Source of the DNA: Cohnella rhizosphaerae
GTDB taxonomy: Bacteria; Bacillota; Bacilli; Paenibacillales; Paenibacillaceae
Assembly: GCF_029525575.1 (NCBI RefSeq)
Contig: NZ_JAPDIA010000009.1
Location: forward strand, 682,001 to 746,000
DNA length: 64,000 nucleotides
Direction of reading: 5' to 3'
The stretch's first letter is position 1; every line of letters begins with the position of its first letter. Of the stretch, positions 19,293 to 27,567 are shown piece after piece. A program made the translations under genes and the position numbers. The notes under the pieces are model-generated. The model saw nothing but the letters and a program-made list of their open reading frames with translations, had not been told where the DNA came from and made no database searches.

Positions 19293-19343
19293 GGCTCGCA
19301 TCCATCGTTCCCCAAGGGGGGGGGCGAGGATGCGGGCCTTTTT
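19293..19343 (+). terminator. araB terminator
   Basis: GGCTCGCATCC pairs with GGATGCGGGCC around an inner TCCCC/GGGG stem and ends in TTTTT. A homologous but diverged terminator follows the araB relic at 42498. Confidence 0.8.
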
Positions 19344-19375
19344 CGATGCAAGAATGGATGCGGCTGCCTTCCATC

Positions 19376-19640
19376 AGCTTGTAGAGTAACTTTTTGCCCT
19401 TGCAGCACCACATCGCCCGCACCGAGAGCCTGTAGAGTAACTTTTTGCCCTTGCAGCACCACTTCGCCCGCTCGGAGAGCTTGTAGAGTAACTTTTTTCC
19501 TTTATAGCACCACATCGCCCGCACTGAGAGCTTATAGAGTAACTTTTTGCCTTTGCAGCACCACATCGCCCGCTCCGAGAGCCTGTAGAGTAACTTTTTT
19601 CCTTTATAGCACCACTTCGCCCGCACGGAGAGCCTGTAGC
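19376..19640. repeat. 51-bp tandem array, five copies plus a partial
   Basis: Units start at 19376, 19427, 19478, 19529, 19580 and a partial at 19631, exactly 51 bp apart. Each contains GTAGAGTAACTTTTT, a GCACCAC segment and CGCCCGC. The variants alternate between TTTTTGCC..GCAG and TTTTTTCC..ATAG forms, which suggests unit exchange within the array. Read on the minus strand it gives an open 17-residue repeat, but no start signal supports a protein. The reverse-strand motif AAAAAGTTACTCTACAGG also borders the array at 29906-30165. Confidence 0.95.
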
Positions 19641-19693
19641 GACCGCGGAGCCAGGCTGGAAGCCGCCAGGTTAGTAGGTTAGTATGTTTGTTT

Positions 19694-19799
19694 CACCCGA
19701 GCATATCGCATGCCGTATACCGAAAATATCCGATTCCGCCCGCTCCGCATTCCTGATAGAGTAGAAGCATACTCCCTTCGAAACGGCGTCGGCGGGAGC
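19694..19799 (+). promoter_or_regulatory. Conserved upstream element of the module B kinase operon
   Basis: CACCCGAGCATATCGCATGC (19694-19713), ACCGA (19719-19723) and GATTC (19732-19736) recur with identical spacing before the lipoprotein gene at 24273. The following 19732-19799 stretch also recurs, at roughly 80% identity by eye, at 42812-42877. The block is the probable promoter and regulator-binding region of the kinase gene. Confidence 0.6.
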
Positions 19800-19826
19800 C
19801 GTTGACGTACACGGAGGCGATGCACC

Positions 19827-21620
19827 TTGTTCTACAGCTTGCGATCCAGATTGACGCTGACGTTCGTCGTGCTGCTGGTCGTTCCGTTCATGATCCTTGT
19901 GGCGGTAGTCACCCAGATCTCCAACAGCGTCATCGGCCGTTCGATCGAGGGGTCGACCTCGCAGACGATGGATCAGTACGCATCGCTCGTCACGACGCTG
20001 ACGACGCAGGCGGAGGACGTCGCCAACCAGGTGCTGAGCAACGAGATTACGCAACAGTGGATCTCCGCGCGCATGGATGCGCAGCTGTCGACCGAACGCA
20101 GCCTGTCGCTCGACGCCGAGCTCCGCAAATATTTGTCCTCCATCGCGCTCAACCATTCCTCGATTTCCTCCATCACGATTTTTAACAAAAACGGCACCGC
20201 GGTCGGCATCCGCGACCAGAGCTTCCGCGATCCTTCGTTCCTGCAGACCGTCTGGTACCGGGACTTCATGCGGCAGGGCACGCGTTGGGTGACCGCCCAC
20301 CTGGATCCTTACCAGCCGGCGTATTTAACCGAAGAGAGTGTGAACAGCCTGCTGTTCAACCTCGTGCAGCTCAGCTCGTTCCGCAAGCTCGGCGTGCTCA
20401 AGGTCAACGTCCTCACCTCCTCGATCCAGGACCCGCTCGACAAGATCGCGTTCGGCGAGCAGGGCGGCGTCTACCTGGTCGACCGCGACGGCGAACCGGT
20501 GCTGCAACAGCAAATTCCCGCGGACATGTCCTTCTTCAAGCGCGCGCTGCCGGCGATCGCGGCGGACAAACGGTCCGGGGGCAAGCTCACGCTGGAAGGC
20601 CAAGGCGGCAAACACATCGTCCTGTACCGCAAAATCAAAAACGCGGATTGGCTGCTGGTCGGCGAGGTGCCGAAGTACGAGCTGTTTCAGAAAATGAGCT
20701 GGGTGCGCCATACGATGCTGTGGGTCGGCGCGCTGCTGGTCGTCGCGACGACCGGCGCGGCTTTCTGGCTGTCGTCCGGCATCGCGCGGCCGCTCAGCCG
20801 GCTGGCGGGCGCCATGCGGAGCGCGGAACGCAGCGGCTTCAAGACGACGACGGTTCACGGCCCGCCCACAGCGCTGCCGGTGCCGGCCAACGAGGTCGGC
20901 TACGTCACCCAGGTGTTCAGCAGCATGATGGGCAGGCTCGGCGAGCTGATCGAGACGGAGTTCAAGGCGAACCTGCGGCGGCAGGACGCCGAATACAAGG
21001 CGCTGCTCATGCAGATCAATCCTCATTTTCTGTACAATACGCTCGAGGCGATTGGAAGTCTGTCCGCGCAGGAGCGTAGCGACGAGGTCATTGACGTGAC
21101 CGAATGGCTCGGACAAATGCTGCGTTACTCCCTCCGCGCGGACAGCGACCTGGTGGCGCTCAAGGAGGAGCTTCGTTATATCCGGCATTACGTGTCGATC
21201 ATGAGCGTCCGGTTCGGCGATCGGCTCCATGTATCCATCGAAGAGGAAGACGGCCTTGGGGAGCAGCAGATCGTGAAGTTTATTTTGCAGCCGCTCGTGG
21301 AAAACGCGATCAAGTTCGGCGCCGAGAGCGGCGGCGAAGCGGTCGTGACCGTCCGGGCGAAGCGGCGCGGGCGACGCCTCGAGATCGAAGTCGCGGACAA
21401 CGGGCCGGGCATATCGCTCGAGATGGCCGAGGAGCTGGCGCGGGGCATCGCGCGCAGCGAACTGGCGGACGTGCTGAGCGCGGGCGGCAGCAGCATCGGG
21501 CTGCGCAACGTGCTGGCGCGCTGCGGGCTGTATTACGGCAGGGCGTTCGACGCGGAGCTCGGGCGATCGGCGCACGGCGGCGCTTCGATCAAGCTGCTTA
21601 TACCGGCAAAGGAGGAATGA
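19827..21620 (+). CDS. YesM-type sensor histidine kinase, module B
   Basis: Membrane sensor kinase, 597 residues. The first helix is TLTFVVLLVVPFMILVAVV (residues ~10-28), followed by a ~260-residue extracellular Cache-like region, a second helix near residue 300, HAMP, LLMQINPHFLYNTLEAIG with the acceptor His, and an ATPase domain with VADNGPGIS and GGSSIGLRNV. The TTG at 19827 has GGAGGCGA upstream. It lies 3 bp before its regulator gene. No frame break. Confidence 0.92.
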   Translation: MFYSLRSRLTLTFVVLLVVPFMILVAVVTQISNSVIGRSIEGSTSQTMDQYASLVTTLTTQAEDVANQVLSNEITQQWISARMDAQLSTERSLSLDAELRKYLSSIALNHSSISSITIFNKNGTAVGIRDQSFRDPSFLQTVWYRDFMRQGTRWVTAHLDPYQPAYLTEESVNSLLFNLVQLSSFRKLGVLKVNVLTSSIQDPLDKIAFGEQGGVYLVDRDGEPVLQQQIPADMSFFKRALPAIAADKRSGGKLTLEGQGGKHIVLYRKIKNADWLLVGEVPKYELFQKMSWVRHTMLWVGALLVVATTGAAFWLSSGIARPLSRLAGAMRSAERSGFKTTTVHGPPTALPVPANEVGYVTQVFSSMMGRLGELIETEFKANLRRQDAEYKALLMQINPHFLYNTLEAIGSLSAQERSDEVIDVTEWLGQMLRYSLRADSDLVALKEELRYIRHYVSIMSVRFGDRLHVSIEEEDGLGEQQIVKFILQPLVENAIKFGAESGGEAVVTVRAKRRGRRLEIEVADNGPGISLEMAEELARGIARSELADVLSAGGSSIGLRNVLARCGLYYGRAFDAELGRSAHGGASIKLLIPAKEE

Positions 21621-21623
21621 ACG

Positions 21624-22963
21624 ATGTATCGCGTAATTCTGGCGGACGACGAGCCGGAGATTTGCAGGGGCTTGCGGCTAAAGATCGCGTGGGAGCGGCT
21701 CGGCTTCGAGATCGCGGGCGAAGCGCGCAACGGCAAGGAAGCGCTCTCCGCCATCGCGAGCGAGCGGCCGCAACTGCTCTTGACCGACATCCGCATGCCG
21801 GTCATGGACGGGCTCGAGCTGCTGCAGGCTTGCAAGCGCCTGCACCCCGAGCTGCGCATCGTCGTGCTGTCGGGGCACGACGACTTCCAGTACGTGCAGA
21901 CGGCGTTGCGCTGCGGAGCGAGAGACTATGTGCTCAAGCCGGTCGTCCGCCGTGACCTGACCGAGCTGCTCGAGACGATCCGCGGCGAGCTGGACGCGGA
22001 GAGGGACGCCGCGCGGGCGCGCGAAGCAATCGGCAGACAGTGGCGGCAGCGGCTGCCCGATGCTGCAAGAACAGTACGTGCTCGGCCGGATCTATGGCGG
22101 CGACGAGGCGCCCGGCATCGGCGAATGCCAGGAGGCGCGGCGGCTCGAGCTGGCCGGCTTCGACGGCGCGGACGGCGAGAGGTCCGCGCTGCGCTTCATG
22201 GGCGCCGAGTACCGGGTGCCGCCGGGCCGCTTGCCGCCGGGCGGGGATGACGACGAGCGCTTTGCCTTGGCCTTTCGGCTCGTCTGCCGTGAGGTCGCGG
22301 CGGACGGACGCTGGTCGGGCCGGGTGATGTCGTTCGCCGACAAGGCGTATCCGCGCTTTCAGTTTTTCGCAGCGACCGCCGCGGACGAAGCGGAGAGCGA
22401 GGCGCTGCTCGCGGAGCTGGCAGCAGCGCTGCTGGCCGCGGCCGAGGACAGCCTGCGCCTCGCCGCCGTCGCGGGGATCGGCGCTCCCTGTTCCCCAACG
22501 GCGGGGAGCACCGCGCTGCGGCGCGCTTACCTTTCCGCCGTGACGGCTTTAAGCCGCGCGCCGGCCGGACCGGCGTCCCGGATCGTTCGTGCCGACGATC
22601 CGGAAGGACGCATCTCCAGGCAGAGCGCCGGCACCGAGACGATCGAGGCGATCCGGCGTCACATCGAGGACGCCTACAGGGACGAGATCAGCCTGGCGAT
22701 GATGGCCGAGCGCTTCCACATGAACGTCACCTACCTGTCGGAGCTGTTCAAAAAAGCAGACCGGCTCTACGTTCAGCGATTATGTGGCCGAGGTGCGGCT
22801 TGGCCGGGCGGAACTGCTGCTGCGGGACACGGCCATGCGGCTCGGCGACATCGCCGAATGGACCGGCTTCTCCACCGCTAGCTATCTGAGCGCCGCGTTC
22901 AAGAAGCGCTACGGACTCAGTCCGGCGGACTACCGGGCGCGGCTGCGGAGCGACGGGCTTTAG
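21624..22963 (+). CDS. YesN-type AraC-family response regulator, module B
   Basis: Partner of the kinase upstream. The receiver domain has ILADDEPE and the acceptor Asp in LLLTDIRMPVMDG; the C-terminal AraC domain ends YGLSPADYRARL. The frame breaks twice, at CCC 22056-22058 (RLPMLQEQYVL restored by dropping one C) and at A6 22750-22755 (FKKQTGSTFSDYVAEVRL restored), giving 445 residues. It probably acts on the element shared by 19694 and 24165. Its stop overlaps the stop of the convergent Fic gene by 2 bp. Confidence 0.88.
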
Positions 22964-24093
22964 CGATCTTCGTCGTTCAACAAGTAGCCGTATTGCTGCG
23001 GATGCTGACGGATCGCATCGCCAAGTTTGCCGTACGCTTCGGATAAAACGACAGTTCGTACACGCTGGGCGTTCGGGTCCTTCGGCCTTAAAAAGCCCGA
23101 TTCAGTCCATTGTTTGATTTTGGCGCGCGCAGTACGGTCGCCCATGTCCAGCAGCAGCATGATTTCGGTGATGCTCATTTCTTCTTGCTTAAAAACAAAT
23201 TGCCGAAAAACTTGTCTTTGGTGCACGTCGAGCTTGCGAATCATCTCGGGCTCGGCACGAAGAAGTTCCGCGTTTTTTTCCAACGCGATTTGTGCGGCTT
23301 GCGCGTCGACTTCGGCAAGGCCTTCAAGGAAGTAATCGAGCCAAACGGTGAGATCGGCATCGTGTCTGCCGAAATAATAGTTATGAGACAAGCCCATTTG
23401 CAGGTTCTTGTAGTAGGCATTCAGGTTGCGATCGTAGAAGTTTTCGAGAATAAACAGTCCCTTTAAACCAAATTGGTGGCGTCTCAGGATGTAGGTTGCG
23501 ATCATTCGCGAGGTGCGGCCGTTTCCATCCATATAGGGGTGTATGGTTAAAAATTGCCACATCGCGATTCCTGCCCGAATGGGAGCAGGTATTTCGAGCG
23601 ACTCCGGCGCATTTAACCAAGCGACGTAGTCTTCCATTAAGGCAGGGACGTCCGCATGTTCCGGAGGCATATAAAAGCCTGACTGATTGCGGCTGCCCAC
23701 CCGATTTTGTTCCGTGCGATATTCGCTGAAACGAGGCTTTCGCCCGTGCGAGACGCGAATGATCGCATGAATTTTTTTAATCCATTCTTCCGTAATCGGG
23801 AGGTTTCTGCGTTCGGAATCGTCCAGGAAGTCAATCGCCTTCATGAGATTGAATACTTCTTGTTCGAGATCGTTGTCGCTGTTCCGGTACAACGATTTGC
23901 GTTTTTGATCGTCGTCGAGCTCGTTGCCTTCCATTCTGGTGGACAGCAAGACAGTCGTTTCTTTGGCTTCCTTTTGCAGTTCTTTTAGAATGTCGGCCGG
24001 TAAAGGCAGTTGATCGATAATCGTACTGGCACGTTGGATTTCCAACAGATGGTGAACCATCTTCATCGTGGTTGTGAATCTGGGTTTGAACAT
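22960..24093 (-). CDS. Fic-family AMP-transferase, class II self-inhibited
   Basis: Predicted Fic protein that transfers AMP (or another nucleotide moiety) to target hydroxyl groups; 377 residues. The active-site loop is HPYMDGNGRTSR (about residue 190), with the catalytic His and ATP-binding Arg. An N-terminal STRMEGN matches the class II inhibitory helix [ST]xxxE[GN], so activity is probably held off by its own Glu. The C-terminal ~90 residues look like a winged helix (TEIMLLLDMGDRTARAKI). The ATG at 24093 has AGGTGA 5 nt upstream. GC content is clearly lower than its neighbours, and it sits between a two-component pair and that pair's importer, so recent acquisition is likely. The target is unknown. 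Confidence 0.9.
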   Translation of the reverse strand: MFKPRFTTTMKMVHHLLEIQRASTIIDQLPLPADILKELQKEAKETTVLLSTRMEGNELDDDQKRKSLYRNSDNDLEQEVFNLMKAIDFLDDSERRNLPITEEWIKKIHAIIRVSHGRKPRFSEYRTEQNRVGSRNQSGFYMPPEHADVPALMEDYVAWLNAPESLEIPAPIRAGIAMWQFLTIHPYMDGNGRTSRMIATYILRRHQFGLKGLFILENFYDRNLNAYYKNLQMGLSHNYYFGRHDADLTVWLDYFLEGLAEVDAQAAQIALEKNAELLRAEPEMIRKLDVHQRQVFRQFVFKQEEMSITEIMLLLDMGDRTARAKIKQWTESGFLRPKDPNAQRVRTVVLSEAYGKLGDAIRQHPQQYGYLLNDEDR

Positions 24094-24164
24094 TGTTTTC
24101 ACCTCACTTCAATTATACAATTGCCGCTAAATTGCCGCAATACATGTTGTATGAGTAAGTCCCA

Positions 24165-24207
24165 CACCCGAACAAATCGCATGCCAACAACCGATCTCAG
24201 CGGATTC
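24165..24207 (+). promoter_or_regulatory. Copy of the module B upstream element before the lipoprotein gene
   Basis: CACCCGAACAAATCGCATGC (24165-24184), ACCGA (24190-24194) and GATTC (24203-24207) match the element at 19694 with exactly the same internal spacing. It sits 66 bp before the lipoprotein ATG, the place for an activator site. Confidence 0.65.
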
Positions 24208-24272
24208 AGGCGCCGTCCGGTCGATGGTAGCATGAACTTGCAAGCCAAACTATCGAAGGGCGAGGGGTACGC

Positions 24273-25604
24273 ATGAAAAAGAAATGGCCGCTGGCGCTCG
24301 GCATGCTGCTGGCCGTCGGCGGATTGTCCGCCTGCGGCGATTCTAACGGAAACCAAGCCGAGTCGGGCGCATCCGGCTCGCAGAGCGCGGACGGCGAGGT
24401 CGTCGAGCTGTCCTTCTGGCGCCACGACTACGCGCCCGAGGCCGAAGCGCTGAAGAAGCTGATCGCCTCGTTCGAGGAGAGCCACAAAAACATCAAGATC
24501 AACTTTCAGATGATCCCGAACGACCAGTACGAGACCAAGATCCGCACGGCGCTCGCCGGCGGCAACCCGCCCGACATCATGGCGCTCGACGCGCCGACGC
24601 TCGCCTCTTACGCGGCGCAGAAGGCGATTATCCCGCTCGACGATTACTTCGCCAAGGACGGGAGCAAGGACGACCTGCTGAAGCCGGTCATCGAGGGTCT
24701 CACCTACGACGGCAAGATGTACGCCGCGCCGAACAACGAGGGCACGATCGTCATGTTTTACAACAAGAAGATGTTCGAGGAGAAAGGCATTCCGCTGCCG
24801 TCCAAAAACGTCGACGAGGCATGGACGTGGGACCAGGTGCTGGACGCCGCCAAGAAGTTGAGCGATCCCGCCAAAGGCGTCTACGGCTGGAACCCGACGC
24901 CATGGGGCTTCGTCGGCCACGAAGGCGCGCCGTACTCGGAGATGGCGTTCCTCTGGCAGGCCGGCGCGGAGATTTTGAGCCCCGACGGCAAGACGGCCAA
25001 GGGTTACCTCGATTCTGCCGAATCGAAGCGGGCGCTGACGTTCTGGAAGGGACTGTTCAACACGGACAAGGTGTCGCCGAAGGAGCTGCCGCAGGATGCG
25101 TTCTGGAACGGCAAAGTCGCCATCCACGTGGACGGACCGTTCGCGTTCCAGTATCAGGAGCAGAACTTCCCGAACTTCAAGCTCGGCGAAGACTACGATG
25201 TCGCGCCGCTCTGGAAGGACAAGAAGATGATCGGCACGACGGGCAGCTGGGGCATGGCGATCACGTCCAAGTCCGCGCATCCGGACGAGGCGTGGGAATT
25301 CGTCAACTGGGTGACCGGCGTCGAAGGCTCGAAGGTCTGGTACCAGGAGACGAAAAACTTGCCGGCACGCCAGTCGACGTTCGACGCGTTCGACGAGCTG
25401 AAGGCGTATCCGATGAACATTTACGCGGAGCAGCTCTCGAAGTACGGCCATCCGCGTCCGGTCACGCCGGCCTATCCGGCGATCAGCGAGGCGATCCGCC
25501 AGCTGTTCGAGGATGTGGGACTCGGTGGCGCCGACGTCGACGAATCGCTCGCCAAGGCCGTCAAGAAAATCGAAGACGGCATCGCCACGCTCGGCAAGGA
25601 ATAG
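24273..25604 (+). CDS. Sugar-binding lipoprotein, module B
   Basis: Family 1 extracellular solute-binding protein of a CUT1 importer, 443 residues. The signal peptide ends with lipobox LSAC (Cys ~22). The mature part starts VVELSFWRHDY and includes AGGNPPDIMALD and the conserved FVNWVTGVEGSKVWYQ region. The ATG at 24273 has GAGGGG upstream. It is the first gene of an operon with two permeases and a toroid protein, preceded by the conserved module B element. No frame break. Confidence 0.92.
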   Translation: MKKKWPLALGMLLAVGGLSACGDSNGNQAESGASGSQSADGEVVELSFWRHDYAPEAEALKKLIASFEESHKNIKINFQMIPNDQYETKIRTALAGGNPPDIMALDAPTLASYAAQKAIIPLDDYFAKDGSKDDLLKPVIEGLTYDGKMYAAPNNEGTIVMFYNKKMFEEKGIPLPSKNVDEAWTWDQVLDAAKKLSDPAKGVYGWNPTPWGFVGHEGAPYSEMAFLWQAGAEILSPDGKTAKGYLDSAESKRALTFWKGLFNTDKVSPKELPQDAFWNGKVAIHVDGPFAFQYQEQNFPNFKLGEDYDVAPLWKDKKMIGTTGSWGMAITSKSAHPDEAWEFVNWVTGVEGSKVWYQETKNLPARQSTFDAFDELKAYPMNIYAEQLSKYGHPRPVTPAYPAISEAIRQLFEDVGLGGADVDESLAKAVKKIEDGIATLGKE

Positions 25605-25620
25605 TCCGTACGAGGGCAGG

Positions 25621-25640
25621 GGGCAGGACCGACCCTGCCC
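25621..25640 (+). other. Hairpin between lipoprotein and permease genes, module B
   Basis: GGGCAGG / CCTGCCC stem with a six-base loop and no T run. It lies in the 80-bp gap and may keep lipoprotein mRNA more abundant than permease mRNA. Confidence 0.5.
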
Positions 25641-25684
25641 TTGCCATGTCCGCCCGCGGTCATCCGCAGAAGGAGGGATACTGA

Positions 25685-26713
25685 ATGCCAACGCCCGCAA
25701 GCTCCGCAAGAACGCCAAGCTCCGCAATCGCCGCTGCCGCCTCAAGCATCCCCGTGGCCTCAAGCACGGCCGGATCGGCCGACGCTTCGGCGTCCGCAAA
25801 CGCCGCGCGTTCAACCAAACCATCCAAGCGCCCCTCCGCATCCTACGAGCGCCAGGAGGCGAAGGCCGCGCTGCTGTTCATCCTGCCGGCCTTCGCGCTG
25901 CTCGCCGTCTTCATTTTCTACCCGATGCTCCAGGCGCTGTGGATCAGCTTCCGCCACTACAATCTCATCTCGTCCGAGTCGGCGTTCGCCGGCTTCGGCA
26001 ACTACGGCAAGCTGCTAGGCGACGACACCTTCCTCGCAAGCCTTCGCCACTCGTTCTATTTCACGGTCGTCGTGCTGCCGGTGCAGACCGCGATCTCGCT
26101 CGGCCTCGCGCTGCTCATCCAGCACAGGTTCAGGGGCGTCGGCTTTTTCCGCACCGTGTACTTCCTGCCCGTCGCCGTCTCGTTCGCGATCGCCTCGACG
26201 ATCTTCAGGCTGATCTACAACAAGGACTACGGCCTGCTGAACATCGTGCTCAAGGGGCTCGGGATGCCCGTCCTCGACTTTCTGTCCAACCCCGACATCT
26301 CGATGCTGGGGATCATCATCCTCTGCATCTGGCGCGCGATGGGCTTCGTCATGGTCATTTTCCTGGCGGGGCTGAACAACATCCCGGACTACCTGTACGA
26401 AGCGGCGCACGTCGACGGGGCAGGCCCGCTGCAGCGCTTTTATTACGTGACGGTTCCGCTGCTGAAGCGCACGCTCGCCTTCGTCGTCATCATTACGACG
26501 ATGGATGCGCTCAAAATTTTCATTCCGATCTACATCACGACCAGCGGCGGGCCCGCGGGCTCGACAAGCACGGTCGTGCATTTCATCTACGAGACGGCCT
26601 TCAAGCAGATGAACATGGGCTACGCCGCCGCGGCCGCGTTCCTGTTTTTCCTGCTCGTGCTGGCGATCTCCGCCGTGCAGCTGCGATTGTTCCGCAGCGA
26701 CGTCGAGTACTAG
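25685..26713 (+). CDS. UgpA/MalF-type sugar ABC permease, module B
   Basis: Membrane subunit of the module B importer, 342 residues. The first ~55 residues are an unusual Ala/Ser/Thr-rich cytoplasmic tail, after which a normal permease begins (LLFILPAFALLAVFIFYPML). The EAA loop is AAHVDGAGPLQRFYYVTVPL. The ATG at 25685 has a perfect AAGGAGG, so the extension seems to be translated. The extension is low complexity, and the family normally lacks it. No frame break. Confidence 0.9.
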   Translation: MPTPASSARTPSSAIAAAASSIPVASSTAGSADASASANAARSTKPSKRPSASYERQEAKAALLFILPAFALLAVFIFYPMLQALWISFRHYNLISSESAFAGFGNYGKLLGDDTFLASLRHSFYFTVVVLPVQTAISLGLALLIQHRFRGVGFFRTVYFLPVAVSFAIASTIFRLIYNKDYGLLNIVLKGLGMPVLDFLSNPDISMLGIIILCIWRAMGFVMVIFLAGLNNIPDYLYEAAHVDGAGPLQRFYYVTVPLLKRTLAFVVIITTMDALKIFIPIYITTSGGPAGSTSTVVHFIYETAFKQMNMGYAAAAAFLFFLLVLAISAVQLRLFRSDVEY

Positions 26714-26726
26714 AAGGAGGCGCGAC

Positions 26727-27567
26727 ATGACAAAACCGATCGGCTTTACCCTCCGATGGGCGACGCTGCTGCTCGTGGCGGCCGTCTCCCTGTTCCCGAT
26801 TTACTGGATGGTCATGAGCTCGTTCCGCACGCACGAAGAGATTTTCCGCTATACCGAGCTCGGCCGCGGGCTGTTCCTGCCGGTCGACTGGACGCTGCAA
26901 AATTACCGCGACATCTTCCTCGACCCGGCCAAGCCGTTCGGCAGGTACCTGCTCAATACGCTGTCGGTCGCCGTCGTCGTCACCGCGGCCGGCCTGCTCA
27001 TCAACGCGATGGCGGCTTTCTCCTTCGCGAAGCTGAGGTTCCCTTTTAAAAAAAGGCTTGCTGGCGCTGTTCCTCTCCTCGCTCGTCATTCCGTACGAGG
27101 TGATCATGATCCCGCAGTACCTGCTCATGCGCGATCTCGGCTGGATCAACAGCTACAAGGCGCTCATTTTTCCGCAGATCGTCTGGGTGTTCGGCATCTT
27201 TATGCTCATCCAGTTTTTCGCCGACATTCCGCGCGACATTCTCGACGCAGCGCGGATGGACGGGGCCCGCTGGCCGCGCATTTTCGGCGTCATCGTGCTT
27301 CCGGCGGCAGTGCCCGCGCTCATCACGCTCGGCATCATGACGTTCCTGAACCAGTGGGATTCGTTCCTCTGGCCGCTCGTCGTCATCAACGAAGAGCAGC
27401 GGCAGGTGATCCAGGTGGCGATCTCCTCGTACCAGTCGCTGCGCGGCATCTCGTGGGGCAAGATCATGGCGGCGACGACGATCAGCTCGGTGCCGATCCT
27501 GGCGGTGTTCGTGCTGCTGCAGCGCTATTACGTTCAGGGCATTACGATGTCCGGGGTGAAAGGATGA
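26727..27567 (+). CDS. UgpE/MalG-type sugar ABC permease, module B
   Basis: Second membrane subunit of the module B importer. It starts at ATG 26727 after AAGGAGG. The frame breaks at A7 27048-27054; with six A residues it reads FPFKKGLLALFLSSLVIPYE and gives 279 residues, normal for MalG-type permeases. The EAA loop is AARMDGARWPRIFGVIVLP. Its stop overlaps the next ATG as ATGA (27564-27567). Confidence 0.88.

Noticed and set aside
19255..19626. A minus-strand gene encoding a 17-residue repeat protein over the 51-bp array
   Set aside because: No ribosome site, no conserved start, more than one frame is open, and the frame exists only because the unit is a multiple of three.
19376..19640. 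CRISPR array
   Set aside because: Units are contiguous repeats without unique spacers, and no cas genes are present. The same applies to 29906-30165.
23000..24120. Fic region as a transposon or integron cassette
   Set aside because: No transposase, integrase, inverted ends or target duplication could be seen; only the base composition is unusual.
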